Source of the DNA: Gammaproteobacteria bacterium
Lineage (GTDB): Bacteria > Pseudomonadota > Gammaproteobacteria > Xanthomonadales > SZUA-36
Length of the DNA: 54,538 bases
NCBI GenBank assembly: GCA_021772935.1
Contig: JAJFLA010000050.1
Span: forward strand, 1-54,538
Reading direction: 5' to 3'
Shown piece by piece: positions 1 through 7,853 of the stretch; the stretch's first letter is position 1, and every line of letters starts with the position of its first letter. The position numbers and the translations under genes are program-made. The notes below the pieces were generated by a model that did no database searches, was not told the DNA's origin, and saw only the letters and a program-made list of their open reading frames with translations.

Positions 1-200
1 TGATGCTTTCGCTTCAATCGCCTGGAATATCTGGGTCCAAACTTGATACACCAGAGTCTGATGGTTTCGTAGCTAACTGTGATGCCCCGTTCAGCGAGCA
101 GGTCCTCAACATCACGGTGACTCAGGTTGAATCGGTAATACGCCCAGACGGCGTAACTGATGATGTCAGGTGGGAATCGATGACGTTTGTAGGTATTCAT
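1..200 (-). CDS. IS6-family transposase, N-terminal part, cut by window edge
   Basis: Read on the minus strand from an ATG at 200, the frame is open to the window edge and gives about 66 residues. It opens MNTYKRHRFPPDIIS and continues with a helix-turn-helix-like segment (NLSHRDVEDLLAERGITVSYETIRLWC). This is the N-terminal DNA-binding region of IS6-family DDE transposases; the catalytic DDE core would lie beyond position 1. An in-frame ATG at 215 is an alternative start. The family moves by replicative transposition and often leaves flanking genes fused or duplicated. Family assignment is from remembered motif similarity. Confidence 0.85.
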   Translation of the reverse strand, partial: MNTYKRHRFPPDIISYAVWAYYRFNLSHRDVEDLLAERGITVSYETIRLWCIKFGPRYSRRLKRKH

Positions 201-240
201 CCCGAGATTATCCATTTTCGGGAGTTAAGTTGTCAGTACC
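1..240 (-). mobile_element. End of an IS6-family insertion sequence
   Basis: The transposase start lies 40 bp from the probable element boundary. On the minus strand the outer sequence reads GGTACTGACAACTTAACTCC from 240 to 221, which fits the position and look of an IS6 terminal inverted repeat. The partner repeat is outside the window, so the exact boundary is inferred. The base composition becomes AT-rich immediately to the right, consistent with an accessory insertion site. Confidence 0.6.
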
Positions 241-268
241 TAAACGAAGTATTACCAACGGCCCTTGC
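239..268. repeat. 30-bp segment shared with chpA (copy at 12165-12194)
   Basis: Positions 239-268 match 12165-12194 in 29 of 30 bases; the only difference is G at 260 against A at 12186. The second copy is inside chpA and encodes LNEVLPTALA. Here the segment lies directly against the presumed IS6 end and is not in a recognisable gene. A match of this length is not expected by chance in 54 kb. Confidence 0.8.
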
Positions 269-331
269 ATACTCCACAAGATTTGCTAAATACTTCTATA
301 AAATTTTAACAACTAAATATAAGGATAAACA

Positions 332-1003
332 ATGGACGATAAAACTGCCGCAAGAACTGTGGGCGCATTATTTCTAATTTCAACTGCAGGTATGGCTTTT
401 GGCAGTGGAATGATAGAAGAACTTTGGCGGGCACCAAATTACCTGAGCTCTATTAGTGGAAACAAAATGGACATGATTTTGGGTGCCTTACTAATGTTAG
501 TCAATGACTTTGCTGTTGTCGGTATCGCGGTTGTCATGTTTCCAATTTTAAAGCGTCACAACGAAACCATCGCTTTGGTCTACCTCAGCTCTCGAATTAT
601 CGAGGGTATTATTCTTGCCGTTGGCGTGGTGTTCTTGCTTTCACTACTAACAATTAGTCGGGAATACCTTAAATTAGACACGCCTGATGTTGCTTATTTT
701 GAAATGTTAGGATCCGTCGTTATTAATGGCAATTTTTGGGCGTTTAATATTGCCATGATTATTCTTAGCATTGGCAGTTTGCCTTTTTGCTTTTTATTAT
801 TCCGAACAGGGCTGCTGCCGAAATGGTTATCAGCCTGGGGCTTTATCGGCTACCTCATATTATTAGTTGGGATAATAGCAACAATGTTTGGTTACAACAT
901 ATTAACCATGTCATTTATTCCTGGTGGCTTATTTGAATTTTGTTTGCCTTTTTGGTTGTTTTTTAAAGGATTCAATTCATCGCCGGAAACTCAAAATGTA
1001 TAG
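332..1003 (+). CDS. DUF4386 family multi-pass membrane protein
   Basis: The 223-residue product is almost entirely hydrophobic, with about six predicted membrane helices. It opens with a first helix containing GALFLISTAGMAFGSGM and has a later segment LILLVGIIATMFGYN. The layout and the N-terminal RTVGALFLIST pattern match the DUF4386 family, which has no known biochemical role. An AAGGA ribosome-binding site lies about ten bases before the ATG. The gene is visibly richer in A and T than the core genes further right and sits beside an IS6 end, which suggests acquisition by transfer. No neighbour suggests a pathway. Confidence 0.8.
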   Translation: MDDKTAARTVGALFLISTAGMAFGSGMIEELWRAPNYLSSISGNKMDMILGALLMLVNDFAVVGIAVVMFPILKRHNETIALVYLSSRIIEGIILAVGVVFLLSLLTISREYLKLDTPDVAYFEMLGSVVINGNFWAFNIAMIILSIGSLPFCFLLFRTGLLPKWLSAWGFIGYLILLVGIIATMFGYNILTMSFIPGGLFEFCLPFWLFFKGFNSSPETQNV

Positions 1004-1111
1004 AAAAACAACTAGAAAGAATGAATATGGCGCTGTCGTAACATAAGGGCAACCTCAATTATACTCCCGGCTATTTCAACCTGATTAATCAGTTGGACTA
1101 CGATAAATACT

Positions 1112-1138
1112 GTCAACCCAGACTAGATCTGGGTTGAC
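1112..1138. promoter_or_regulatory. Perfect 11-bp inverted repeat upstream of LytTR regulator
   Basis: GTCAACCCAGA at 1112-1122 is followed by a five-base spacer and its exact reverse complement at 1128-1138. No T-run follows, so a simple Rho-independent terminator is unlikely. It lies between DUF4386 and the LytTR response regulator and could be an operator or an RNA hairpin. The flanking stretch 1004-1291 has no convincing gene; short readable fragments there suggest decayed coding sequence, which I cannot identify. Confidence 0.5.
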
Positions 1139-1291
1139 GAAAATGGCACTTCACCAGCGAGGTTGATAATGTCTTTTTAACTAAAGTAATGGTATTGACA
1201 AGTTAAGTGGTGTTAGGCAGTGGTCAGGACAGCCACAAAACCCTGTTGGTTGATTGCAGTCGGCGTCAAGAATGATAAGCTGTACATTCGG

Positions 1292-2149
1292 ATGATAGTT
1301 TTAAACTACGGATACATCGATAACTTGAGCGCAGACAAAAAGCAAATTCTTAAAACCCTGATCGTAGATGATGAATCGCTGGCGCGCCGTGGCCTGCTAC
1401 ATCGTCTTAAAAACATTGCAGACATCGAAATCGTAGGTGAAGCTCAAAACGGCCGTGAGGCATTGAAACTCATTGGCGAGAGAAATCCCGACCTGGTGTT
1501 TTTGGATATACAGATGCCCGGTATCAGCGGCTTTGAAGTCGTGCAACAGCTTGACGTTGAAACCATGCCCATCATTCTTTTTCTGACGGCCTATGACGAA
1601 TACGCCGTGCGTGCTTTCGAAGTCAATGCGCTTGATTACATTCTCAAACCCATTGATGAGGAACGTCTGCACCAGGCACTGGACAAAGTGCGGGACAATC
1701 TTAAGCAGAAACGCGCCCTCAAACACAAGCGACTGTTATTGAAACTGGTCAGCGATATCAGTGGTGAGAGCATCAATAGTTTTGAAGAACTGGAGCAAAA
1801 AGATGTTGCGGATCTGATACCCAACGAGCCTTCACGACTCGCCATCAAGGACGGTGGTCGTACCACCTGGGTGAACCAGAATGATATCGAATGGATAGAT
1901 GCAGCCGGTGACTACATGTGTGCTCAGGTCCTGGGTGTCACTTATATCATGCGAAAAACCATGAAGGAACTTGAGAAAGAACTTGATAATAGTATTCTTC
2001 AACGCATCCATCGTTCGACCATTGTTAACGTCAGGCAGGTACGGGAAATGGAATCGCATATCAATGGTGAATATTTCCTAACACTTGAGTCCGGCCACCG
2101 GGTCAAACTATCGCGGACGTATAAAGACAAACTTGAGCTGTTTAAATAA
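1292..2149 (+). CDS. LytTR-family response regulator (orphan)
   Basis: The protein is a two-domain transcription factor. The N-terminal receiver has the acidic pair in LIVDDES, the phosphoacceptor Asp in FLDIQMPG and the conserved Lys in YILKP. The C-terminal half is a LytTR DNA-binding domain, from about PSRLAIKDGG through IHRSTIVNVRQV to RVKLSRTYKDKL. No histidine kinase is adjacent, so its partner must be elsewhere. The start is uncertain. The frame is open from 1220, but the domain starts near 1370. ATG 1292 gives 285 residues and TTG 1325 gives 274, and neither has a clear ribosome-binding site. The target genes are unknown. Confidence 0.85.
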   Translation: MIVLNYGYIDNLSADKKQILKTLIVDDESLARRGLLHRLKNIADIEIVGEAQNGREALKLIGERNPDLVFLDIQMPGISGFEVVQQLDVETMPIILFLTAYDEYAVRAFEVNALDYILKPIDEERLHQALDKVRDNLKQKRALKHKRLLLKLVSDISGESINSFEELEQKDVADLIPNEPSRLAIKDGGRTTWVNQNDIEWIDAAGDYMCAQVLGVTYIMRKTMKELEKELDNSILQRIHRSTIVNVRQVREMESHINGEYFLTLESGHRVKLSRTYKDKLELFK

Positions 2150-2179
2150 TGCGAGACTGAGACGCTTCGCGTCGCACAT

Positions 2180-2243
2180 GGCCCAGGCCACCTTCTCGAC
2201 CGGTGCCCGGTGGCCCAGGCCAGCCTCTCGACCAGTTCCTGGT
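2180..2243. repeat. 32-bp tandem duplication, two copies
   Basis: Copy one is 2180-2211 and copy two is 2212-2243; 27 of 32 positions agree. Each unit begins GGCCCAGGCCA and contains CTCTCGACC or a close variant. The unit is GC-rich and contains the short palindrome GGCC. No function is evident. Confidence 0.75.
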
Positions 2244-2542
2244 CTCACCTTCTCTCACCTTGTCCCTGTGCTCTATCGCGAAGTACCGCACGTCCTGTGC
2301 ATATTCGCTTTGTCGGTGGATTGGAACGGTTCATCGCAGACCATTACGATAGGCACAACCGATCCGACCCGCAGCTGTTCAGAATAGCCACCACTCAGTG
2401 CAATTGAGGTTTGACTGAAATTACTTGTAACGTCTTTATGATTCACAACGTCATAAATACTGAAGTTGAAATTTCAGAACAAGCAAAGCCAGGATATTTT
2501 CTCCCTGATCATCGTCTGACCGACGTTCCTGGCTTCGCTTCC

Positions 2543-2587
2543 ACCGCCCTCGCTGTTAGCCCTCTTTCAGCGCAGGGCGGTTTTTTT
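2543..2587 (+). terminator. Rho-independent terminator, plus strand
   Basis: ACCGCCCT then CGCTG (2543-2555) pairs with CAGCG and AGGGCGGT (2568-2581) around a short loop, followed by seven T residues. It is a strong hairpin reading rightward. The nearest plus-strand gene ends 400 bp upstream, so it may end a small non-coding RNA starting nearer by. It lies just beyond the 3' end of the opposing pyrB. Confidence 0.75.
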
Positions 2588-2612
2588 ATACGCCAAACTT
2601 TGCGCGACAACT

Positions 2613-3527
2613 TTAATCTAACAAAGCCAGCAATACCGCCATGCGCGTGTACACACCATTCCTAACCTGTTGACGAATCAGTGAGTGCTCACCATCAGCC
2701 ACGTCGGGTGCGATTTCGACACCACGATTGACTGGGCCGGGATGTAAAACCACACATCCGGGGGAGGCCAGATCAAGCCGCTTTTGGGTCAAGCCCCAGG
2801 TGTCAAAGTAAGCATTCTCATCCGGCAACTCCAACTGACCAAAACGCTCCCGCTGAATACGCAACATCATGATCACATTGGCGCCACCAACTGCCTCGTC
2901 CAGCGTGGTATATGATTCCACACCATCGATTTCATCAGCAGGCAATAGCTCCACAGGCCCGGCCAGTCGAATACAGCGTACACCCAGTTTTTTAAACAGG
3001 GCGATACCGGAGCGGGCAACCCTTGAGTGCATAATGTCACCAACTATCGTTACCGTCAGTCCGGTAAGATCACCGCATACAGCCTGTAAAGTCACCGTAT
3101 CAAGTAGTGCCTGAGTGGGATGTTGATAGCTTCCATCTCCGGCGTTAATGATGTGCACACCCTCATCAGCTTCAGCCGCCAGTGATTTAACCACACCATC
3201 CCGAGCATGACGTACCGTGATCACATCCGGTCTCATAGCCTGCAAGGTATGAAACGTGTCGATCAGTGCCTCACCCTTTACGGCTGAACTGAAGCCCGGT
3301 TGAAAATTAATAACATGCATACCCAGGTGTTTGGCCGCAATTTCAAAAGAGACCCGTGTCCGTGTGCTGGGCTCAAGGAACAGATTGATCAGCACCCGAC
3401 CTTTAAGACGGTTGCTGAAAACACCAGGGTCATGTGCTATTTGGTGGGATGATTCCAGCAGGGAAATCAACTGCTGCTGACTCAGTGATTCTATATCAAG
3501 CAGATGCTGCAAGTCGGTCTGATTCAA
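2613..3527 (-). CDS. pyrB: Aspartate carbamoyltransferase, catalytic subunit
   Basis: PyrB condenses carbamoyl phosphate with aspartate to form carbamoyl aspartate, the committed step of pyrimidine synthesis. The 304-residue product has the carbamoyl-phosphate loop EPSTRTRVSFE near residue 53, the GSYQHPTQALLD segment in the middle, and HPGPVNRG near the C-terminus, all characteristic of the family. Length is normal. It is the last gene of a minus-strand run after gshB, tonB, yqgE and ruvX. In Pseudomonas the regulator gene pyrR separates ruvX from pyrB and pyrC follows; here the ruvX-pyrB gap is only 54 bp, so pyrR is missing, and no pyrC is next to it. Confidence 0.96.
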   Translation of the reverse strand: MNQTDLQHLLDIESLSQQQLISLLESSHQIAHDPGVFSNRLKGRVLINLFLEPSTRTRVSFEIAAKHLGMHVINFQPGFSSAVKGEALIDTFHTLQAMRPDVITVRHARDGVVKSLAAEADEGVHIINAGDGSYQHPTQALLDTVTLQAVCGDLTGLTVTIVGDIMHSRVARSGIALFKKLGVRCIRLAGPVELLPADEIDGVESYTTLDEAVGGANVIMMLRIQRERFGQLELPDENAYFDTWGLTQKRLDLASPGCVVLHPGPVNRGVEIAPDVADGEHSLIRQQVRNGVYTRMAVLLALLD

Positions 3528-3581
3528 GTGATCATCCCCGTTATTGGCTGCCCCTGTTTTCCGGTCGGGGCAACGGATTAT

Positions 3582-4031
3582 TCATATTGCAGATTGTAAC
3601 CAATTTTCAAGGATAATTTGTGCTGCCATTGCATCTTTTAGTGCGGCATCTTTTCGCCGCATGTCGCCACGCGCCCTGGCGTTTACGAACCGTTGCTCGG
3701 CACTGAATGATGTCAGGCGCTCGTCTTCATATTGCACGGCAATCCCATACCGACCCTCCAACTGACGACCAAAACGACGCGCGTCCGTCGACATCGTCGT
3801 TTCGCCACCATCAGCGGCCAGCGGTAAACCCACCACCAAAGCGACGGGTTTCCACTCATTAATGATCCCGGTGATTTTTTGCCAGTCTGGTTTGCCTGTA
3901 ACCGCCACCACCGCAAGCGCACTACTGGAACCGGTTAGTGTCTGACCAACTGCAACTCCAATACGCCGATGGCCAAAATCAAACGCGAGTATCGTGCCAG
4001 CCGGCAGGTTTTTATTATCAAGCATGCCCAC
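3582..4031 (-). CDS. ruvX: RuvX/YqgF family putative pre-16S rRNA nuclease
   Basis: This 149-residue RNase H-fold protein opens with the metal-binding strand ILAFDFGHRRIGVAVG. It continues with the conserved LVVGLPLAADG segment, the acidic-site block YEDERLTSFSAE and the C-terminal KDAMAAQIILENWL. Members are implicated in maturation of the 5' end of 16S rRNA. The gene overlaps the 3' end of yqgE by 14 bp, the usual yqgE-yqgF arrangement, so the two are probably translated together. ATG 4025 is an alternative start six bases further in. Confidence 0.95.
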   Translation of the reverse strand: MGMLDNKNLPAGTILAFDFGHRRIGVAVGQTLTGSSSALAVVAVTGKPDWQKITGIINEWKPVALVVGLPLAADGGETTMSTDARRFGRQLEGRYGIAVQYEDERLTSFSAEQRFVNARARGDMRRKDAALKDAMAAQIILENWLQSAI

Positions 4032-4599
4032 CTACACCATGCAGGTCATTGATATTGATGCCAAGCTTCCCCACCGCCTTTTCCCAACGGTTTTGTAAGG
4101 CAGAGTCAAACAGGATGCCTTTATCTGCCGCTACTGACAGCCATGCATTTTGGCGCATTTCCGACTCCAGCTGACCGTCACCCCAACCGGCGTAACCCAG
4201 TGCAACCAGGAACTGTTGCGGGCCTTTGCCCGCAGCGATGGCAGACAACACATCCCGGGATGTCGTCACCATAATGTCATCATTAATCTCAATGCTGGAA
4301 TCAAATCCTTCAACTGGTGTATGCAATACAAAGCCATGGTCAGGGCTGACCGGGCCACCTTCCAGCACAATCATTGATGCGATTTTCTCGCTCTCGCAGG
4401 GTATATTCAACTGAAACAAAAGTTCACCCAGGGTGACCCCTGACTGGCGATTGATGGTGATCCCGATCGCACCCTCTTCGTTATGCTGGCATAACAGGGT
4501 CACGCTACGTGAAAAATTCGGGTCAGCCATGGCGGGCATGGCAATCAGCATTTGCTGTTGCAAATATCCACTAACAACATCTTGTGATTTTTTGCCCAT
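4018..4599 (-). CDS. yqgE: YqgE/AlgH family protein (UPF0301)
   Basis: The 193-residue product shows the family pattern: an N-terminal LIAMPAMADPNFSRSVTLLCQHNEEGAIGI-type strand set, then VLEGGPVSPDHGFVLH, then the C-terminal GYAGWGDGQLESE. The biochemical role is not settled; an early link to alginate regulation in Pseudomonas gave the name AlgH. It lies between tonB, with a 108-bp gap, and ruvX, which overlaps it. This arrangement is conserved across gammaproteobacteria and supports a housekeeping role. Confidence 0.95.
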   Translation of the reverse strand: MGKKSQDVVSGYLQQQMLIAMPAMADPNFSRSVTLLCQHNEEGAIGITINRQSGVTLGELLFQLNIPCESEKIASMIVLEGGPVSPDHGFVLHTPVEGFDSSIEINDDIMVTTSRDVLSAIAAGKGPQQFLVALGYAGWGDGQLESEMRQNAWLSVAADKGILFDSALQNRWEKAVGKLGININDLHGVGGHA

Positions 4600-4707
4600 A
4601 TATCAAATTTAGGTCCGGTTATTGACTAAATCAAGCACCAATCAGCGGTCACAGTCTAAACTTGAAAATGTTAACCCTGAATGTGCCAATTATAACAATG
4701 CACTACG

Positions 4708-5568
4708 CTAGTTCAGCCCTTTAAAGTCACGTGAAAAACGCCAGGTACGTGTGATGTGTAAAACATCAACAGACGTGTTGATATGTTCCGGCAATGGTGA
4801 GTACGGTCCGGCCAGACGTACAATCCGGGTTGCAGCCTGGTCCAGCTGCGGCAGACCAGAGCTGCGTGTGATATCAATACTCTCCACGCTGCCATCAAGA
4901 TTGATGCCGACGGTCATCACCAGGTCACCTATCAGCTTTAATCGTCGTACTTCTTCCGGATAATTAAGATTACCCACTCTTTCCACCTTGGCGACCCATG
5001 CCTGCATATACGCAGCGAATTCGTATTCGCGTGTATTGGCCGATATCCATTTACGTCTCGGTAATTTTGACTGTGAATTCCGTTCACGCTGAATCCCCGG
5101 CTGTAGTTTTGCCATCGTCATGCCTTCTTGCATCAAGGTGGCAGCGCTGGGCAACGGTACCTCTGGTTGTTCAATACTGGTAATCTGCTGGGAAAACTCA
5201 ACATCTTTATCTTCGATCAATATTTGCTCGCGTGCTGCATCGGCCACGCTGGATATCTGCTCCTGTTGGTCCAACAAATCATCACCGTCCGTGGGTCCCG
5301 GTGATGCCCCTGTATTTTCTTGCGATGGCCGACTTACCTCGGTGGACTCTCCACCACCCTGCTGTGAGGCCTGGGCCAGAAAATCAGCCTCATCCGGTGC
5401 TACTTCAGATCGCCAGTTCACCAGCACTACATCAAGAGTTTCCAGCGGATGGGTCAATGGTTTGAAATCAAGAGCAAAGCCAACACCCAGCAAAATGGTG
5501 GCATGCAGGCCAAGTGCCATCAGAACACTGACAGCAAAACGGTCGTTACTGGTATGAATAGCGTGCAT
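4708..5568 (-). CDS. tonB: Energy transducer TonB-family protein, next to gshB
   Basis: The 286-residue protein has one N-terminal membrane anchor (VLMALGLHATILLGVGFAL, about residues 15-33). A long polar periplasmic linker follows, then a C-terminal TonB domain starting near MQAWVAKVERVGNLNYPEEVRR and ending with PLPEHINTSVDVLHITRTWRF. Its start codon directly abuts the gshB stop codon (TAA then ATG), so the two are translationally linked. In Pseudomonas the equivalent gene at this spot (tonB3) is linked to twitching motility, which fits the pilus chemosensory operon that starts on the other side of gshB. No ExbB/ExbD genes are adjacent. Confidence 0.9.
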   Translation of the reverse strand: MHAIHTSNDRFAVSVLMALGLHATILLGVGFALDFKPLTHPLETLDVVLVNWRSEVAPDEADFLAQASQQGGGESTEVSRPSQENTGASPGPTDGDDLLDQQEQISSVADAAREQILIEDKDVEFSQQITSIEQPEVPLPSAATLMQEGMTMAKLQPGIQRERNSQSKLPRRKWISANTREYEFAAYMQAWVAKVERVGNLNYPEEVRRLKLIGDLVMTVGINLDGSVESIDITRSSGLPQLDQAATRIVRLAGPYSPLPEHINTSVDVLHITRTWRFSRDFKGLN

Positions 5569-6558
5569 TTATTTCTTCAGCTTTGCCTCAGCAGCATCAA
5601 AAAGTTGCCCGGCAATGTTCAAGTCGAATTCTTGATCCAGTTCACGAATACAGGTTGGACTGGTAACATTAACCTCTGAAAGCCAATCACCAATGACATC
5701 CAGACCAGCAAACAGGATGCCTCGCTTTTTCAACTCAGGCGCGACCTGAGAACAAATCCAACGATCCCGCTCACTCAGTGGCACACCCTTGCTACTGCCA
5801 CCTTTGGCCAGATTGCCGCGAAAATCACCTTTACCTGCAAATCGCGCCAGCGCATAGGGCACCGGCTCCCCGTTAACGACCAGTATGCGTTTGTCCCCCT
5901 GAGAAATTTCATCAATATACTTTTGTGCCATCACCGCTCTCGAGTCATGGCGGGTGATCGTTTCCAGGATGACATTTAAATTCATATCAGTATCACTGAC
6001 CTGGAAAATGGACTCCCCACCCATGCCATCCAACGGCTTGACCACGCAATGCCCGTGTTGTGAGACAAACTCGCGAATCAGATCGGAACGACTGCTGATC
6101 AACATAGCGACGCAACACTGCGGGAAATTACTAATAAAAAACTTTTCGTTAGCATCGCGCAAGCTTTGCGGCCGATTAATTACCAGCGTACCGGTTTTTT
6201 CTACCAACTCCAGCATGTAGGTCGCGTAGATATAGTCCATATCAAATGGTGGATCGCGGCGCATCAACACAATATCCAATTCATCCAGCGGCCGACTGAC
6301 AGCCGGAGTCAGGCTGAACCAATCGCTGGTATTGTCGCGAACTTCAAGCTGCTGCATCATGGCAAACGCCTGACCGTCTTTAGCAAACAGGTTTCCAGGC
6401 TCCATGTAGTACAGCGCATGGCCGCGTCGTTGCGCCTCCAATAACATCGCAAAGGTAGAGTCCTTATACGTTTTGATGTCCCTGATAGGGTCCATGACCA
6501 CACCGGTTTTCAATACCACGGGGTTTGTTTCCTCTGTTTCAGACATGACTATATCCAT
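5569..6558 (-). CDS. gshB: Glutathione synthase
   Basis: GshB is an ATP-grasp enzyme joining gamma-glutamylcysteine to glycine. The 329-residue product has the N-terminal GVVMDPIRDIKTYKDSTFAML block, MRRDPPFDMDYIYATYMLE in the substrate region, the ATP-grasp loop VVKPLDGMGGESIF and the C-terminal GLDVIGDWLSEVNVTSPTC. All are diagnostic. An in-frame ATG at 6546 is an equally likely start. The gene leads the minus-strand run ending at pyrB and is divergent from pilG across 251 bp. Confidence 0.96.
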   Translation of the reverse strand: MDIVMSETEETNPVVLKTGVVMDPIRDIKTYKDSTFAMLLEAQRRGHALYYMEPGNLFAKDGQAFAMMQQLEVRDNTSDWFSLTPAVSRPLDELDIVLMRRDPPFDMDYIYATYMLELVEKTGTLVINRPQSLRDANEKFFISNFPQCCVAMLISSRSDLIREFVSQHGHCVVKPLDGMGGESIFQVSDTDMNLNVILETITRHDSRAVMAQKYIDEISQGDKRILVVNGEPVPYALARFAGKGDFRGNLAKGGSSKGVPLSERDRWICSQVAPELKKRGILFAGLDVIGDWLSEVNVTSPTCIRELDQEFDLNIAGQLFDAAEAKLKK

Positions 6559-6727
6559 ATTAATACTGTCCTATTATCGTGTGCTTGCAGTTCTGATTCC
6601 AGCCGTACAAAAGTCTTTGATTGCTAAATACCTTGATGCTCAATGATATGAAGAACATTTCTGAAAAAATACAACATGCTGGAAACCACTCTTTTCTACG
6701 GGTAAACTAAATGTAAGGCTTCGGAAT

Positions 6728-6748
6728 TGAGGTTTAGTCATAACCTCA
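6728..6748. promoter_or_regulatory. Small palindrome in the gshB-pilG divergent region
   Basis: TGAGGTT at 6728-6734 and AACCTCA at 6742-6748 form a perfect seven-base inverted repeat with a seven-base spacer. It lies 60-80 bp before pilG in the 251-bp region shared with gshB, so it may be an operator for the pilus chemosensory operon. I could not assign a clear -35/-10 pair. The role is inference from position only. Confidence 0.3.
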
Positions 6749-6809
6749 TTACCGAGCGGCATGCAATGAAAGGATTCATTGTAAATATTGTATTACCACG
6801 GAAGATATT

Positions 6810-7235
6810 ATGAGCCAGGAACAATTGAATACAACAGCGGATAAAACCGAAACTACGACCACGGCAAAAACACTTCGCATTTTGATCGTTGACGACAGTG
6901 CCACTATTCGTCGCTCAGCAGAATCCATGCTCGCCAGCGAAGGTTGCGAAGTCTTTACCGCCGAAAACGGTTTTGAAGCATTATCCAAAATTACCCGCCA
7001 CCATCCTGATCTTATATTTGTCGATATCATGATGCCACGTCTGGATGGTTATCAGACTTGTGCCATCATCAAAAACAATAGCGAATTCCGTGATACGCCT
7101 GTAGTCATGCTCACCAGCAAGGATGGGTTGTTCGATATGGCCCGTGGCAGGGTTGTGGGCTCAGATCAGTACCTGACCAAACCCTTTACACGTGAAGAGT
7201 TGCTGGGTGCAGTTAAACGGCACACGGCAATCTAA
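6810..7235 (+). CDS. pilG: Twitching motility response regulator PilG
   Basis: The 141-residue protein is a lone CheY-like receiver domain after a threonine-rich 20-residue N-terminal tail. Visible residues are the acidic pair in LIVDDSATIRR, the phosphoacceptor in IFVDIMMPRLDGYQ, the switch Thr/Ser in VVMLTSKDG and the Lys in YLTKPF. PilG is a phospho-target of the Chp kinase and promotes type IV pilus extension in Pseudomonas. It is the first gene of pilG-pilI-pilJ-chpA-chpC. The second receiver, PilH, which normally follows, is missing: pilI begins 58 bp downstream. Confidence 0.95.
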   Translation: MSQEQLNTTADKTETTTTAKTLRILIVDDSATIRRSAESMLASEGCEVFTAENGFEALSKITRHHPDLIFVDIMMPRLDGYQTCAIIKNNSEFRDTPVVMLTSKDGLFDMARGRVVGSDQYLTKPFTREELLGAVKRHTAI

Positions 7236-7293
7236 CACCATCATTATCCGGTGTCGCCGGAACTATGATTAGTAACTCACGGGGTCAAGGTTC

Positions 7294-7836
7294 ATGAGCA
7301 CGGTAAATACATCCTTTGAAAAACTGCAGAATTATGAACAACGAAGCCTTGCCTTCGAACCGGGGCAGGTCGAGGGACAGATACGCAACGGTGAATGGGC
7401 TGGTGTCATTTTTCGTATCGGTGATGTCCGTCTGGCCTGCAACATAGAACAGGTGCATGAGTTTTTACCCATTCCGGCCTATACACCAGTACCTGGCACC
7501 AAAGCATGGTTACTGGGTCTGGCCAATGTGCGCGGCAATCTGATGACAGTTGTGGACCTTGCCGGGTTTCTAAGCGGGCAAAGAACAACTGTTTCCGTGA
7601 ATACCCGGCTGCTCACAGCCAGTCTTCGTGGCCGACCTGTCGGACTCCTGGTAGACGAGGTGTTCGGTCAGCGCCATTTCGTCAGCAACGAGGGCAAGAC
7701 GCCCCACCTGCCGAACAACTCCCCGCTGAAGGCTTTTGTCCACAAGCAATACCGTTCCGGCAGTGAGGTCTGGCAGGAACTGGATTTGGAATCCTTATTT
7801 GCTACCACAGAATTCCTCAATGGCGCTGCAGCCTGA
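7294..7836 (+). CDS. pilI: CheW-like adaptor PilI
   Basis: PilI is expected to couple the receptor PilJ to the kinase ChpA. The 180-residue product is a single CheW domain from about residue 34 (GEWAGVIFRIGDVRLAC). It has the typical TPVPGTKAWLLGLANVRGN segment, a VDLAGFL strand and the VGLLVDEVFG motif. It sits between pilG and pilJ; pilJ begins 17 bp after its stop, which indicates a single operon. Confidence 0.93.
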   Translation: MSTVNTSFEKLQNYEQRSLAFEPGQVEGQIRNGEWAGVIFRIGDVRLACNIEQVHEFLPIPAYTPVPGTKAWLLGLANVRGNLMTVVDLAGFLSGQRTTVSVNTRLLTASLRGRPVGLLVDEVFGQRHFVSNEGKTPHLPNNSPLKAFVHKQYRSGSEVWQELDLESLFATTEFLNGAAA

Positions 7837-7853
7837 AAACCACGAGAGATAGA

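Larger units (their letters stand above)
2150..2612. other. 463-bp non-coding stretch
   Basis: No convincing gene is present between the LytTR regulator and pyrB. The stretch contains a 32-bp imperfect tandem duplication (2180-2243), a long-range inverted repeat (2486-2494 with 2527-2535) and a strong terminator-type hairpin with a T-run on the plus strand (2543-2587). Two overlapping short plus-strand frames in the first half are low-complexity readings of the tandem repeat. Confidence 0.6.

Noticed and set aside
3-377. Plus-strand 124-residue frame at the left edge
   Set aside because: It lies over the IS6 transposase on the other strand and resembles no family; only its LNEVLPTALA segment is of interest, as the chpA-derived repeat.
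2085-2665. Short plus-strand frames (2085-2387, 2210-2407, 2411-2665)
   Set aside because: They read through the tandem repeat and the terminator, with atypical composition and no ribosome-binding sites or recognisable motifs.
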